Source of the DNA: CAYQJL01 sp964612295
GTDB taxonomy: Bacteria; Eisenbacteria; RBG-16-71-46; CAIMUX01; WJJG01
Assembly (NCBI GenBank): GCA_964612295.1
Contig: CAZTDY010000004.1
Location: 1-64,000, forward strand
Direction: 5' to 3'
DNA: 64,000 nt
A program made the position numbers and the translations under genes. Every line of letters starts with the position of its first letter. Positions within the stretch are counted from its first letter, which is position 1. This document shows positions 18,230 through 27,152 of the stretch, piece after piece. A model generated the notes under the pieces. That model saw only the letters and a program-made list of their open reading frames with translations. It had not been told where the DNA came from and did not search any database.

Positions 18230-18258
18230 TTGACGCCCCGGCCGGTGCTTCCGACAAT
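18230..18258 (+). promoter_or_regulatory. Candidate sigma-70 promoter for the PAS protein
   Basis: TTGACG and GACAAT lie 17 bases apart. The predicted start near 18265 leaves a leader of about 40 bases containing the GGAGG ribosome site. Confidence 0.42.
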
Positions 18259-18303
18259 AGACTCCGTACGCAGAGATGGGCAGGCCGTTTCATCGGAGGT
18301 TCA

Positions 18304-18648
18304 ATGGACAATCTGCATTTGATGACCTCGATCCTGGACAGCATGAAGAACCCCGTCCTGGTGGCGGACACGAATCACAAGGTCATCTATTTGAACAAGC
18401 CGGCCGCCTCGCACTACAGCCAGGGCACCGCCCTCCTCGGCACCTCGCTACTGGATTGCCACAACGAGACTTCCCAGCAGATGATGCTCGAGGTTCTCGA
18501 CGCGCTCGAGGCGGGCGAGGATGAGCGCATGATCACCGATAACAGGAAGCACCGCATCTACATGCGCGCGGTGCGCGATGCACAGGGCGTCTTGATCGGC
18601 TATTACGAGCGCTACGAACCTCCCGTGGTGGCTGGTTCGGCAAGCTAG
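18304..18648 (+). CDS. Stand-alone PAS-domain protein
   Basis: 114 aa from the ATG at 18304, preceded by CGGAGGTTCA. Nearly the whole protein is one PAS fold: NLHLMTSILDSMKNPVLVADTNHKVIYLNKPA, then the helical LLGTSLLDCHN and the strand pair RKHRIYMRAVRD and GVLIGYYERYEP. The C..H/N region after SLLD (CHNE) resembles the small PAS proteins that occur near methyl-accepting or histidine-kinase systems. No output domain is fused and no kinase is adjacent, so it would have to signal by protein contact. Confidence 0.75.
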   Translation: MDNLHLMTSILDSMKNPVLVADTNHKVIYLNKPAASHYSQGTALLGTSLLDCHNETSQQMMLEVLDALEAGEDERMITDNRKHRIYMRAVRDAQGVLIGYYERYEPPVVAGSAS

Positions 18649-18705
18649 CCTGCTCCCTGGTGTGCTATCCTTTGGGCGTCTTTCGATCGTCCACGGAGGT
18701 TGCCG

Positions 18706-20025
18706 ATGAACCGGGTCACCTATCACTCTTCATGGATCACCCTTGCGGCGACCGTCCTCTTCGGGATCCTTGCCGCCGCGCCTCCCGCCCGGGCCGCCGA
18801 GTGGGAGTACCTCTCAATGGACGGGATCTACGCGACCTGTATCGAGGCCGATCCCGTTCATGGTCGCCTGCTCGTGGGAACCTACGAGGGCTTCCACTAT
18901 ATGGACATGCTCACCGGAGCCTGGGTGGAGCACGACGAGGAGGGCTGGATCGGCCGCGAAGTCCACTCCATCGCCTGGCACGAGACGGTCGACGAACGCA
19001 TCCTCACGGGGCGCGAGAATGCCTTCTTCAAAGGCTATCTGGAGTTGAGCGAGGATCTGGGGCTGACCAGCGATATCACCTACATGTCGGAGGCGGGCGG
19101 GTTCACCGGCATCGCGCGTGACCCGGCCGACATCCACCGTTACTACGCCTGCTCCTGGCACGACATCAACCCCGGGGACGTCGTGCGCTCCTTTGATGGC
19201 GGGCAAACCTGGACTCTTCTGACCGGCACGATCCACCACGCCATGACCGGTATCGACGTGGGGCCCGAAGGAGCTGTGTACGTGGGGGGCAGTAGCCGGG
19301 TGACGCGCAGCACCGATGGCGGCGACACCTGGGAGGGCGCATGGAACGGCCTACCTCCGGAGTACGGCGTCTACTGCCTCGCGGCCAATCAGGAGGAGCC
19401 GGGCGTGTTGATGGCTTCGAACGATCTGGGGCTCTATCGATCCGCCGACGGAGGCGACACCTGGACGCAGAACGAGACCTACAGTTGCCGGAACATCGAC
19501 TGGGGCTGGTCCTGGGCGATCGTGCCCCGCGAACGGGACGGGCGCGGATTCCTGGTCGCGCTGGTGACCTGGGACGATCGCCTCATGGTCTCGACCGACG
19601 GAGGGACCCACTGGCAGGATGAGACCGGAGACCTGGCCCCCGCAGTCCCCGTCGACGTCGTCTTCTCCTCCTTCGACGTTATGCTCTACGTCGTGACCGC
19701 GAACAGCGGGGTCTTCCGCACGGCGGCCTTTGACCCGTCCTCGGCGCCGCCGGGCGGGGCGAGGCGCACCCGGATCGACTTCTCCTGCGCCTCGCCGTTC
19801 CAGGCCAACGATCGATTCCTGCTACACCTTCATCAGGCCGGCCCCGTCCGGATCGACATCTACGATCCAGTCGGGAGACGTGTCGACACGCTCTCCCCCG
19901 GTTGGCTCACGCCCGGATCCCATGCACTGAAGTGGCACCCCCTGGGCCGCCCGGCCGGGGTCTATCTCGCCCGTCTGCAAACCTCGAACGATAGAGCTAC
20001 CTTGAAGTTCCTGTTCACGGAATAG
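18706..20025 (+). CDS. Secreted BNR/photosystem-II-type beta-propeller protein with FlgD-like C-terminal domain
   Basis: 439 aa from the ATG at 18706 (GGAGGT 5 bases upstream; a TTG two codons earlier is less likely). The Sec signal peptide ends at PARAA. Repeated Asp-box units mark a sialidase/BNR-type propeller: SFDGGQTWTLL, STDGGDTWEGA, SADGGDTWTQN and STDGGTHWQDE. The last 85 residues form a FlgD/Por-secretion-like domain (VRIDIYDPVGRRVDTLSPG, then AGVYLARL) shared with three other proteins in this window. No sialidase catalytic triad is evident, so it may bind rather than cleave. Confidence 0.78.
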   Translation: MNRVTYHSSWITLAATVLFGILAAAPPARAAEWEYLSMDGIYATCIEADPVHGRLLVGTYEGFHYMDMLTGAWVEHDEEGWIGREVHSIAWHETVDERILTGRENAFFKGYLELSEDLGLTSDITYMSEAGGFTGIARDPADIHRYYACSWHDINPGDVVRSFDGGQTWTLLTGTIHHAMTGIDVGPEGAVYVGGSSRVTRSTDGGDTWEGAWNGLPPEYGVYCLAANQEEPGVLMASNDLGLYRSADGGDTWTQNETYSCRNIDWGWSWAIVPRERDGRGFLVALVTWDDRLMVSTDGGTHWQDETGDLAPAVPVDVVFSSFDVMLYVVTANSGVFRTAAFDPSSAPPGGARRTRIDFSCASPFQANDRFLLHLHQAGPVRIDIYDPVGRRVDTLSPGWLTPGSHALKWHPLGRPAGVYLARLQTSNDRATLKFLFTE

Positions 20026-20129
20026 GTAGCTGATCCGATTCCCCCACGTTGGCGCTTCCCTTCGTGCGACGAGTAGGGCACGCTAGGTGGCGTCGGAATA
20101 CTCGGACCAATCACAGAGGGATATCGAAC

Positions 20130-22559
20130 ATGCCCAGGTCCCAAGCCACTGAAGCCAGGTTGGGAGTTGCCACCGCCCTGGTCGTTCTCGCCGGCATCTT
20201 GCCTCTCTCAGGCTGCGGCCAGGATCCTCTCACGCAGATCCCGGAGCCGGCGGAGATAGAACAACCCTGGCTGGAGCCCGAGGGGTCAGGCGGTCCCTGG
20301 AACCTGCTTCTGATCACGCTCGACACGACCCGCCGGGACCATTTGGGATGTTACGGGTACGAATTGCCGCTGACCCCCTTCCTGGACGAAATCGCCCAGC
20401 GCGGGATCCTGTTCGAACGAGCCATCTCGGCCGTGCCGGTGACCCTTCCCTCTCATTGCACGATGCTGACCGGGTTGAATCCACAGGAACACGGCGTTCG
20501 TAACAACGGCACCTTCCTGCTGGATTCGACCCAGGTGACCGTGGCCGAGGTCCTCTCGGCGGCCGGGTATGCGACCGGAGCCACGCTCGGCGCGATGCCG
20601 CTCGATGAGGAGTTCGGGCTCGGCCAGGGTTTCGACACCTATGACGATGACTTTCCTGAACAGATCCATGGCGAGGACGCCGTCCTCGAGCGACCGGCCA
20701 CCGACGTCACCGAACTGGCGGCAACCTGGATCCGCGAGCACCAATCCGGCCCGTTCTTTCACTGGGCCCACTACTACGATCCTCATTTCCCTTATACGCC
20801 CCCCCCCCAGTTCGCCCAGCGCTTCGGGTTTCCCTACGACGGTGAGATCGCCTACATGGATGACGAGCTGCGCCGGCTCTTCCAGGTGATTGACGAACTG
20901 GATCTTCTCGACAACACCTGGGTGCTCATCGTTGCCGATCACGGTGAGTCGTTGGGCGATCACGGCGAGCCGGCCCATGGCATGTTTGTCTACCGGGCCA
21001 CCCAGGATGCGCCCTGCATCCTCATTCCGCCTCGCCAGTGGAAAGGCCTCCCGGAGCAGCAAACGCGCAATCGCCGAATCGAAGAGGTCGTCGCCCTCCG
21101 TGATCTGGCCCCCACCATGATCAACGCGCTGGGTCTGGAGCAGGACCGGCTGCCCTGTTCCGGTTCGAGTCTCTTGCCTTTGGTTGCGGGCACCTGGACC
21201 GGGCCCGGCGTCGCCTACATGGAAACGCTGGTTCCGTTCTTCGACTACGAATGGAGTGAACTGCGGGGGATCCGTTCCAAGCGATGGACCTACGTTCGAG
21301 CCCCCGAGCCCGAGCTGTACGATCTGGAGGATGATCCCCAGGAACAGGTCAACGCGATCTATCAGTACCCCGAGGTCGCTCAGCGCCTCGAAGCTTGGTG
21401 CGAGCTGTTTGCCGGATCCTCCGAGAAGCCCCTGGAGACCCAGCAGATTGATCCGCGCACCCTCGAAAGGTTGCGGAGCCTGGGATACGTGGCTTCGTCG
21501 ATTCCCGAGGGGTCGGCGGTCAACGACAAGGATCCCAAGAAACGGATGCACCTGGTCCGCAAGATCAACCAGGCCCGCAATACAATCCAAAGCAATCCGC
21601 AGTCGGCCATTGAACTCCTTCAGTCTGTCCTGCGCGAGGAACCGCAGAACAGCGTTGCGCTCCGATTCCTGGCCAGGGCGCAGCTTACCGCGAGGCAGTG
21701 GGAGCCGGCTTATGGAACGGCTCGCAAGATCATCGCCCGGTTGCCTGACGATCAGGACATTCAGATCTATCTGATCAAAGCGGCCGCGATGACGGATCGT
21801 TTCGACGAGGCGGAAACCCTCCTGGACATGGCGATGGAACAGGACCCGGATAGTCGCCGGCTGCTTCGTGTGCAAGCCGAGCTCCTCGCGGTTCAGGGAC
21901 AGGACGAGGAGTCGCGCCGGATCCTGGAGAAGTTGATCGAGGGGAATCCGGGCGACATCGAACCGCTGCTGCACATGGCGCGCTACGAATGGACCGCGGG
22001 AAACCTGGACCGGGCGGCGAAGCTGATCGAGCAAATCCTGTCCCAGGACCCCAACGTACCGGGGGCGCTGGCCATGCGCGGTGAACTCTTGTGGACGGAT
22101 GCGCAGGAGATGCGGCAGGCCGGACGCCGGGAAGAGGCGGCTGCCGTGTTGGCCGAGACCCAAAGGGTTATGGAGCACGTCCTTCAGTTGGACCGGGCCG
22201 AACCGGTGGCTTCGTTCCGGCTGGGCGTCTTGGCGGAGATCGGAGGCGACTTGCCCCGGGCCCTTCAACTATATGAGCAGTCTCTGGCGCGGGAGCCGAA
22301 CAACCCCGAGACCCACGCGAGCATCGGCGGCATCTACCGGGCCATGCAACGTCCCGCTGAAGCCCTTCGGCACCTGGAACTGGCCGAGAGCTTGGGGCTG
22401 CAGAGCGTCAGCCTGCTGGTGAACAAAGGCGTGATCTACGCCACGACAGGCCGCCTGGCCGAGGCCCGCGCAGCCTGGCAGGCGGCCCTGGCGCTGAACC
22501 CGTCAGAGGAGATCGCCGTGGGAATCAGACGCAATCTAGACATGATCAAGGACCAGTAG
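20130..22559 (+). CDS. Sulfatase-like (alkaline phosphatase superfamily) lipoprotein with TPR repeats
   Basis: 809 aa from the ATG at 20130 (GAGGG upstream). The lipobox LSGC puts the lipid Cys at 29. Residues 57-400 are sulfatase-like: LLLITLDTTRRDHLGCYGY, VADHGESLGDHGEPAHG and LRDLAPTMINALG. The usual formylglycine site C/S-x-P-S-R aligns with T105-L-P-S-H, so neither the modifiable Cys/Ser nor the Arg is present; the nucleophile may be Thr, as in phosphotransferases or phosphodiesterases of the superfamily. Residues 480-800 are tandem TPRs. A C10 tract at 20799-20808 encodes part of PYTPPPQ and is in frame. Confidence 0.82.
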   Translation: MPRSQATEARLGVATALVVLAGILPLSGCGQDPLTQIPEPAEIEQPWLEPEGSGGPWNLLLITLDTTRRDHLGCYGYELPLTPFLDEIAQRGILFERAISAVPVTLPSHCTMLTGLNPQEHGVRNNGTFLLDSTQVTVAEVLSAAGYATGATLGAMPLDEEFGLGQGFDTYDDDFPEQIHGEDAVLERPATDVTELAATWIREHQSGPFFHWAHYYDPHFPYTPPPQFAQRFGFPYDGEIAYMDDELRRLFQVIDELDLLDNTWVLIVADHGESLGDHGEPAHGMFVYRATQDAPCILIPPRQWKGLPEQQTRNRRIEEVVALRDLAPTMINALGLEQDRLPCSGSSLLPLVAGTWTGPGVAYMETLVPFFDYEWSELRGIRSKRWTYVRAPEPELYDLEDDPQEQVNAIYQYPEVAQRLEAWCELFAGSSEKPLETQQIDPRTLERLRSLGYVASSIPEGSAVNDKDPKKRMHLVRKINQARNTIQSNPQSAIELLQSVLREEPQNSVALRFLARAQLTARQWEPAYGTARKIIARLPDDQDIQIYLIKAAAMTDRFDEAETLLDMAMEQDPDSRRLLRVQAELLAVQGQDEESRRILEKLIEGNPGDIEPLLHMARYEWTAGNLDRAAKLIEQILSQDPNVPGALAMRGELLWTDAQEMRQAGRREEAAAVLAETQRVMEHVLQLDRAEPVASFRLGVLAEIGGDLPRALQLYEQSLAREPNNPETHASIGGIYRAMQRPAEALRHLELAESLGLQSVSLLVNKGVIYATTGRLAEARAAWQAALALNPSEEIAVGIRRNLDMIKDQ

Positions 22560-22593
22560 CCCACCGCGAGAAGGTCAGAGGGAGGAATCGAGG

Positions 22594-25590
22594 GTGGAGT
22601 TTCGCGCTCTGGATGAGATCGCCGCCCGGCGAACCGAGAGGAGTGTCCCCTTTGCGCTGCTACGCCCCCGGCGAGTTCGTAACATCCTTCTCGTTTCGAG
22701 TCTGTACGACTCGTTCACGTTCGAGGAAGACGGCAGCCTGACCGAGGTCTTGGTATCCGAATACCTCGAACTCAACCTCAGCAGCGCTCCTTCGATCTTA
22801 CGCGTGACCACGGCCCAGGAAGCCCTCGAACAGATCAAGCGAGGCCGTCCGGATCTGGTGATCACCATGCCCCAGGTCGGGGAAATGGATGTCTTCGAGT
22901 TCGGCCGGACGGTCAAAGACATCCACGACGGCCTCCCCGTGGTTCTCCTCACCCATGACACCCGCGAACTCTCGCTCCTGCTCGGCAGGGATGACACGAG
23001 AGGAGTGGATCAGACCTTCGTCTGGCAGGGTGACGCGCGCATCTTTCTCGCAATCATCAAGCTGGTGGAAGATCAGCTCAATGCGCATCACGATGCCGAA
23101 ATCGCCGGCGTGAAGAGTATTCTCGTCATCGAGGACTCCGTTCGTTTCTACTCCGCCTACTTGCCCCTGCTCTACACGCAGGTGATGGAGCAAACCCAGG
23201 CGCTGATGGCCGACGGGGTCAATCGAACGCAGAAGCTCCTGCGTATGCGCGCGAGGCCGAAGATTCTCATCGCCACGGATTTCGAAAAGGCCGAAGACCT
23301 GTTCCAGCAGCACCGCGATCACGTGCTCGGCCTGATTCTGGATGCCCGCTTTCCCCGGGATGGAAAAACCGACGGTTCGGCCGGACGCACGTTTGCCGGA
23401 TTGGTGCGGGACGCCGACCCTCACGTTCCGATTCTCATTCAATCGAGCGAGGAGGAGAACGCTCGATGGGCGGCACAACTCCAATTGGCATTCGCGAACA
23501 AGACCTCCCCGACCCTGTTGGGAGAAGTCCGCAGTTTCATGCGGGCCCAATTGGGCTTCGGTGCATTCGTGTTTCGTCTTCCCGACGGCCGCGAGATCGC
23601 CAGGGCCCGCGGCCTGCGCAGTCTCGAGAAGGGGCTGCGGACCATTCCGGATGAGTCACTCATCCACCACGCCCGGCGCAATGACTTCTCCACCTGGTTG
23701 ATGGCGCGGACTGAGTTTGATCTCGCGAAGGCGCTGCGCCCTCGAACGCCCGACGAGTTCGAGAGTGCCGAAGACCTGAGGATCTACCTTCTGAATGCCC
23801 TGGCCGCCTACCGGGAAGAGGTTCAAGCGGGGCTGGTCGCTGATTTCTCCAGCGAGACATTCGACCCCGGCAGTGTTTTCACCCGGATCGGATCCGGCTC
23901 CTTGGGCGGCAAGGGGCGAGGCCTGGCCTTCTTCAACTCGCTCATGAAAGAGCATGACATCGAGCGCCACTTCCCCTACGTGCGTATCTCCGTGCCACCG
24001 ACCGCAGTCGTCGCCACGGATGTTTTCGACACCTTTATGGAACAGTCCGGCCTCAGCCGGCTCGCGCTCAACGAGACGGACGACGACAGAATTCGCAGAG
24101 CGTTTCTGGAAGCCCCCTTGCCGGCGCCGATCGTATCGGCGCTCAGAGAGTTTCTCGGCCGTGTCTATTATCCACTGGCGGTTCGTTCGTCCAGCCTTCT
24201 GGAGGACTCCTCCTTCCAGCCTTTCGCGGGTATCTACGACACGTTCATGCTTCCCAACAACCAGGAGGACCTCGAGTCCCGGCTCGAGGAACTGTGCCGG
24301 GCCATTCGATTGATCTACGCCTCGACCTTCTTCGCGGATTCGAAGAGCTACATCGACTCCACGCCCAACAGGCTCGAAGAAGAGAAGATGGCCGTCGTGA
24401 TTCAGCAGCTGGCCGGGCGTCGGCATGAGCAGTATGTCTACCCCGGCATCGCCGGAGTCGCCCGGTCATATGACTACTACCCCATGGAGGGTATGCAGTC
24501 GGAGGATGGGGTTGCCTCGGTCGCGCTGGGACTCGGCCGCACGGTTGTCGATGGCGGCCGGTGCGTGCGATTCTCACCCAGCTCGCCGCGCCGTCTGTAT
24601 CAGTTCTCATCGAACGACGCCTATCTCGAAAGCGCTCAGCGCACCTTCTACGCGCTGGACCTGACCCGCCCGGCTTCCCTACGAGACGCGCGATCGACCA
24701 CCGACAACCTCGTCCTGCTCGACCTCGACGCGGCCGAGCGGCATGAGACGCTAGCCCCGGTGGGATCTGTCTACTCGGCGGAAAACGATCGTGTCTATGA
24801 CGGTATCTACCGCAAGGGAGTCAAGCTGGTGACCATGGCCGGAGTCCTATCCGGCGACTACTTCCCCCTGCCCGAAGTGCTCCGCTTCATCCTGGATGTG
24901 GGGCAGTCCGGCTTCTCCTGTCACGTGGAGGTCGAGTTCGCCGTCAATCTGCGGCGCAATGAAGATGAACCCCATGAACTGTCCTTTCTCCAGATCCGCC
25001 CCTTGGTGTTTGGTACGGACACTGAGGAGTTGGACCTTTCGGACATCCGTCGAGAGGACGCCATCTGCATGAGCCCCTCGGCCTTGGGGCATGGGCACTT
25101 CGGAGAGATTCACGACCTCGTCTATGTCGCCCCCGAGACCTTTGATCGCAGCGTGACGGTCCAGATTGCCGCCGAGGTGGCTCAGCTCAATTCGACACTC
25201 AAGGAGGAGGGCCGACCGTACATCCTGATCGGCCCAGGACGCTGGGGCAGCGCCGACCATTGGCTGGGGATTCCCGTCACGTGGGCCCAAATCTCGGGTG
25301 TGGCCTGCATCATTGAGACCGAGATGTACGACATCAAGGTGGCCCCATCGCAGGGCACCCACTTCTTTCAGAATCTGACCTCGTTCGGGCTTGGATACTT
25401 CACCTTGAGCAGCGATCACCCCAGCGCGTTCCTTGACCAAGCTTGGTTGGATGTCCAACCGGCCGCCCAGGGCGGTAGCTTCGTGCGTCACATACGCTTC
25501 AAAGACTCGATCGACATCCTCGTGGATGGGCGCACCGGTGCGGGTGTCGTGATGAAGCCCGATCGGGCACTCTCCCGGGCAACCGACTAA
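22594..25590 (+). CDS. Double receiver plus PPDK N-terminal (PEP/pyruvate-binding) protein
   Basis: 998 aa, GTG start with GGGAGGAAT upstream. Residues about 28-155 form a receiver-like domain whose phospho-acceptor position reads VITMPQVGEMD, so the Asp is missing. Residues about 172-310 are a second receiver with IEDS and the acceptor LILDARFPRDG intact. From about 430, GSGSLGGKGRGLAF, then PLAVRSSSLLEDS (about 528) and EEEKMAVVIQQLAGR, match the ATP-grasp PPDK_N domain of PEP synthase/PPDK. The swivelling phospho-His domain and the PEP TIM barrel are absent. It is followed 169 bases later by an HD-GYP gene. Function unknown; possibly phosphorelay-controlled ATP-dependent phosphotransfer. 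Confidence 0.8.
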   Translation: MEFRALDEIAARRTERSVPFALLRPRRVRNILLVSSLYDSFTFEEDGSLTEVLVSEYLELNLSSAPSILRVTTAQEALEQIKRGRPDLVITMPQVGEMDVFEFGRTVKDIHDGLPVVLLTHDTRELSLLLGRDDTRGVDQTFVWQGDARIFLAIIKLVEDQLNAHHDAEIAGVKSILVIEDSVRFYSAYLPLLYTQVMEQTQALMADGVNRTQKLLRMRARPKILIATDFEKAEDLFQQHRDHVLGLILDARFPRDGKTDGSAGRTFAGLVRDADPHVPILIQSSEEENARWAAQLQLAFANKTSPTLLGEVRSFMRAQLGFGAFVFRLPDGREIARARGLRSLEKGLRTIPDESLIHHARRNDFSTWLMARTEFDLAKALRPRTPDEFESAEDLRIYLLNALAAYREEVQAGLVADFSSETFDPGSVFTRIGSGSLGGKGRGLAFFNSLMKEHDIERHFPYVRISVPPTAVVATDVFDTFMEQSGLSRLALNETDDDRIRRAFLEAPLPAPIVSALREFLGRVYYPLAVRSSSLLEDSSFQPFAGIYDTFMLPNNQEDLESRLEELCRAIRLIYASTFFADSKSYIDSTPNRLEEEKMAVVIQQLAGRRHEQYVYPGIAGVARSYDYYPMEGMQSEDGVASVALGLGRTVVDGGRCVRFSPSSPRRLYQFSSNDAYLESAQRTFYALDLTRPASLRDARSTTDNLVLLDLDAAERHETLAPVGSVYSAENDRVYDGIYRKGVKLVTMAGVLSGDYFPLPEVLRFILDVGQSGFSCHVEVEFAVNLRRNEDEPHELSFLQIRPLVFGTDTEELDLSDIRREDAICMSPSALGHGHFGEIHDLVYVAPETFDRSVTVQIAAEVAQLNSTLKEEGRPYILIGPGRWGSADHWLGIPVTWAQISGVACIIETEMYDIKVAPSQGTHFFQNLTSFGLGYFTLSSDHPSAFLDQAWLDVQPAAQGGSFVRHIRFKDSIDILVDGRTGAGVVMKPDRALSRATD

Positions 25591-25641
25591 ACGAACACCG
25601 CTTGAAGCCTGTAACTATGTGACAGGCAAGGATTACTGGCG

Positions 25642-25676
25642 TTAGCGGCGATCAGGCGACCCCTGATCGCCGCTAA
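25642..25676 (+). terminator. Strong 15-bp hairpin between receiver-PPDK and HD-GYP genes
   Basis: Perfect arms TTAGCGGCGATCAGG and CCTGATCGCCGCTAA around a 5-base loop, 51 bases after the stop at 25590. No T-run follows, so it may be a Rho-assisted end, an RNA-stability element or a processing site rather than a classical intrinsic terminator. Confidence 0.45.
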
Positions 25677-25759
25677 TCACACCCTCCCCTCCCGCCGATA
25701 GATCGAGTACCGATCTCTTTCTGAATGTGGCAGCCCTCCAGTGAGCGAGGCTCCTCGAG

Positions 25760-26806
25760 ATGGAGCAGAGAAAGGTGAGGAAACAGCACCCAATGGGCAA
25801 GAACGATCAGCTGACGGGGCCGGCGGATCCCGAAGTAGAAGCCTACTTCGCGATTCCCCTGAGCACCCTGCGCATTGAAACGATGATGAGCTTCGACCTC
25901 TATCTCCGGCCGCCGGGATGCCAGAACCTCGTACTCTATCGGCGCGCCAACCTGACCTTCAGCGACAAGCACCGGCTGACTCTGGTAGAGAGCGGTGTCC
26001 ACGAACTGCACGTCAGATCGGATGATCGGCACCAGTATCTCGACTACCTGACCGGCAACTTGGGCTCGATCCTGGACGATGCCGAAGTGTCTGAGAGCGA
26101 CAAGGCGGATGTGCTCTATGGCACCGCGAAGGGGCAGCTGGAGGAACTCTTCGAAGGTCCGGGCACGGACCGGTGTATTCGTCGCATCAACACGCTGGCC
26201 GAACATACCGTCACCCATCTCATGAAGGGGGCTGCCAGTCTCCATCATCTGTTGAAGGTGATGTCGTTCGATTACAAAACCTACACCCATTCGATCAACG
26301 TGTGCGTGTTCGGGGTCGCCCTCGGACGACGCGTCGGATTGACCGAACGTGAGCTGGGCGAGTTGGGAAACGGGCTGCTCCTGCACGATTTCGGCAAGAC
26401 CGAGATCCCGAGCGCAATCGTCCTCAAGAAGGGGCCCCTCACCCCGGACGAATGGGCGATCATGAAGCAGCATCCGGACATCGGCCTGCGGCTCCTCGAG
26501 ACGTCCGGCGAAGTTCCTTCCTCCGCTCTTGCGGTCGTGCATCAGCACCATGAGAAGGCATCCGGCCGAGGGTATCCCCAGGGGTTGACGGAGGAGAGGA
26601 TTCATCGCTACGCGAAGATCGCCTCCTTGACCGATGTGTTCGACGCTCTCACCACACGGCGCACCTACAAAGACGCGGTGCCTTCCTTTCCCGCCTTGCG
26701 AACCATGCAGGAGGAGATGGAGGACTACTTCGATGCCGAGTTGCTTCGGGAACTGATTCTCATGCTGAGTGACGCGGAGCAAAGCGCGGAAGAAACAGCG
26801 GCGTAG
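25760..26806 (+). CDS. HD-GYP domain protein (c-di-GMP phosphodiesterase type)
   Basis: 348 aa from the ATG at 25760; the ATG at 25793 with GAGGAA upstream is an alternative. The N-terminal half (about 25-150) resembles the DUF3391/PilZ-like regions that precede HD-GYP domains. The C-terminal half has the HD-GYP signature: YTHSINVCVF, LLHDFGKTEIP, MKQHPDIG, HQHHEKASGRGYPQGL and ASLTDVFDALTTRRTYKDA. The HD pair and GYP are intact, so activity on c-di-GMP is expected. It follows the receiver-PPDK gene, though a strong hairpin lies between. Confidence 0.88.
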   Translation: MEQRKVRKQHPMGKNDQLTGPADPEVEAYFAIPLSTLRIETMMSFDLYLRPPGCQNLVLYRRANLTFSDKHRLTLVESGVHELHVRSDDRHQYLDYLTGNLGSILDDAEVSESDKADVLYGTAKGQLEELFEGPGTDRCIRRINTLAEHTVTHLMKGAASLHHLLKVMSFDYKTYTHSINVCVFGVALGRRVGLTERELGELGNGLLLHDFGKTEIPSAIVLKKGPLTPDEWAIMKQHPDIGLRLLETSGEVPSSALAVVHQHHEKASGRGYPQGLTEERIHRYAKIASLTDVFDALTTRRTYKDAVPSFPALRTMQEEMEDYFDAELLRELILMLSDAEQSAEETAA

Positions 26807-26816
26807 GTTTCTCTTC

Positions 26817-26854
26817 AAAAAGTGGCGGAGGCTGCGAGTGCGGCAGCCTCCGCC
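26817..26854 (-). terminator. Hairpin with T5 on the minus strand
   Basis: Perfect 12-bp stem GGCGGAGGCTGC / GCAGCCTCCGCC (26824-26854, 7-base loop). Read on the minus strand it is followed closely by TTTTT, so it could terminate transcripts from the beta-helix gene. It also sits 18 bases after the HD-GYP stop on the plus strand. Confidence 0.5.
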
Positions 26855-27152
26855 GAAGGGCCCTGTCAGAGCTCAGGGCCTTGCGCGAACGCACCCCTCT
26901 GGGGTGTTGCGCCATCCGTGGCAGTGGGGCAAGGGAGCGAACCCACTCAGGCTTCAGTCGAAACTCTTGCATGGCGCCATCCCACTCGTGTCCACTCCCA
27001 GCATCGAGCCCCCTGGAGATGGCCTCCTTGCGCCTCTGCTTCTCCTGAATTACTCCGCTTGCCCCAGAAAGGTAAACAGCCGAGCCTCCGCTAGTATTGG
27101 CATGTTTCGTTGAGGTGTCTAGGGACCTTGACGCAGGGAGAATCGGTGCAGG
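26855..27152. other. Non-coding stretch between HD-GYP and beta-helix genes
   Basis: I see no convincing gene, promoter or repeat here. Short open readings have neither ribosome sites nor protein-like composition. Confidence 0.4.

Noticed and set aside
20286..22268. 660-codon open reading on the minus strand opposite the sulfatase-like gene
   Set aside because: It is the antisense of a gene with clear motifs, has no family features of its own, and long antisense openings are expected in GC-rich DNA.
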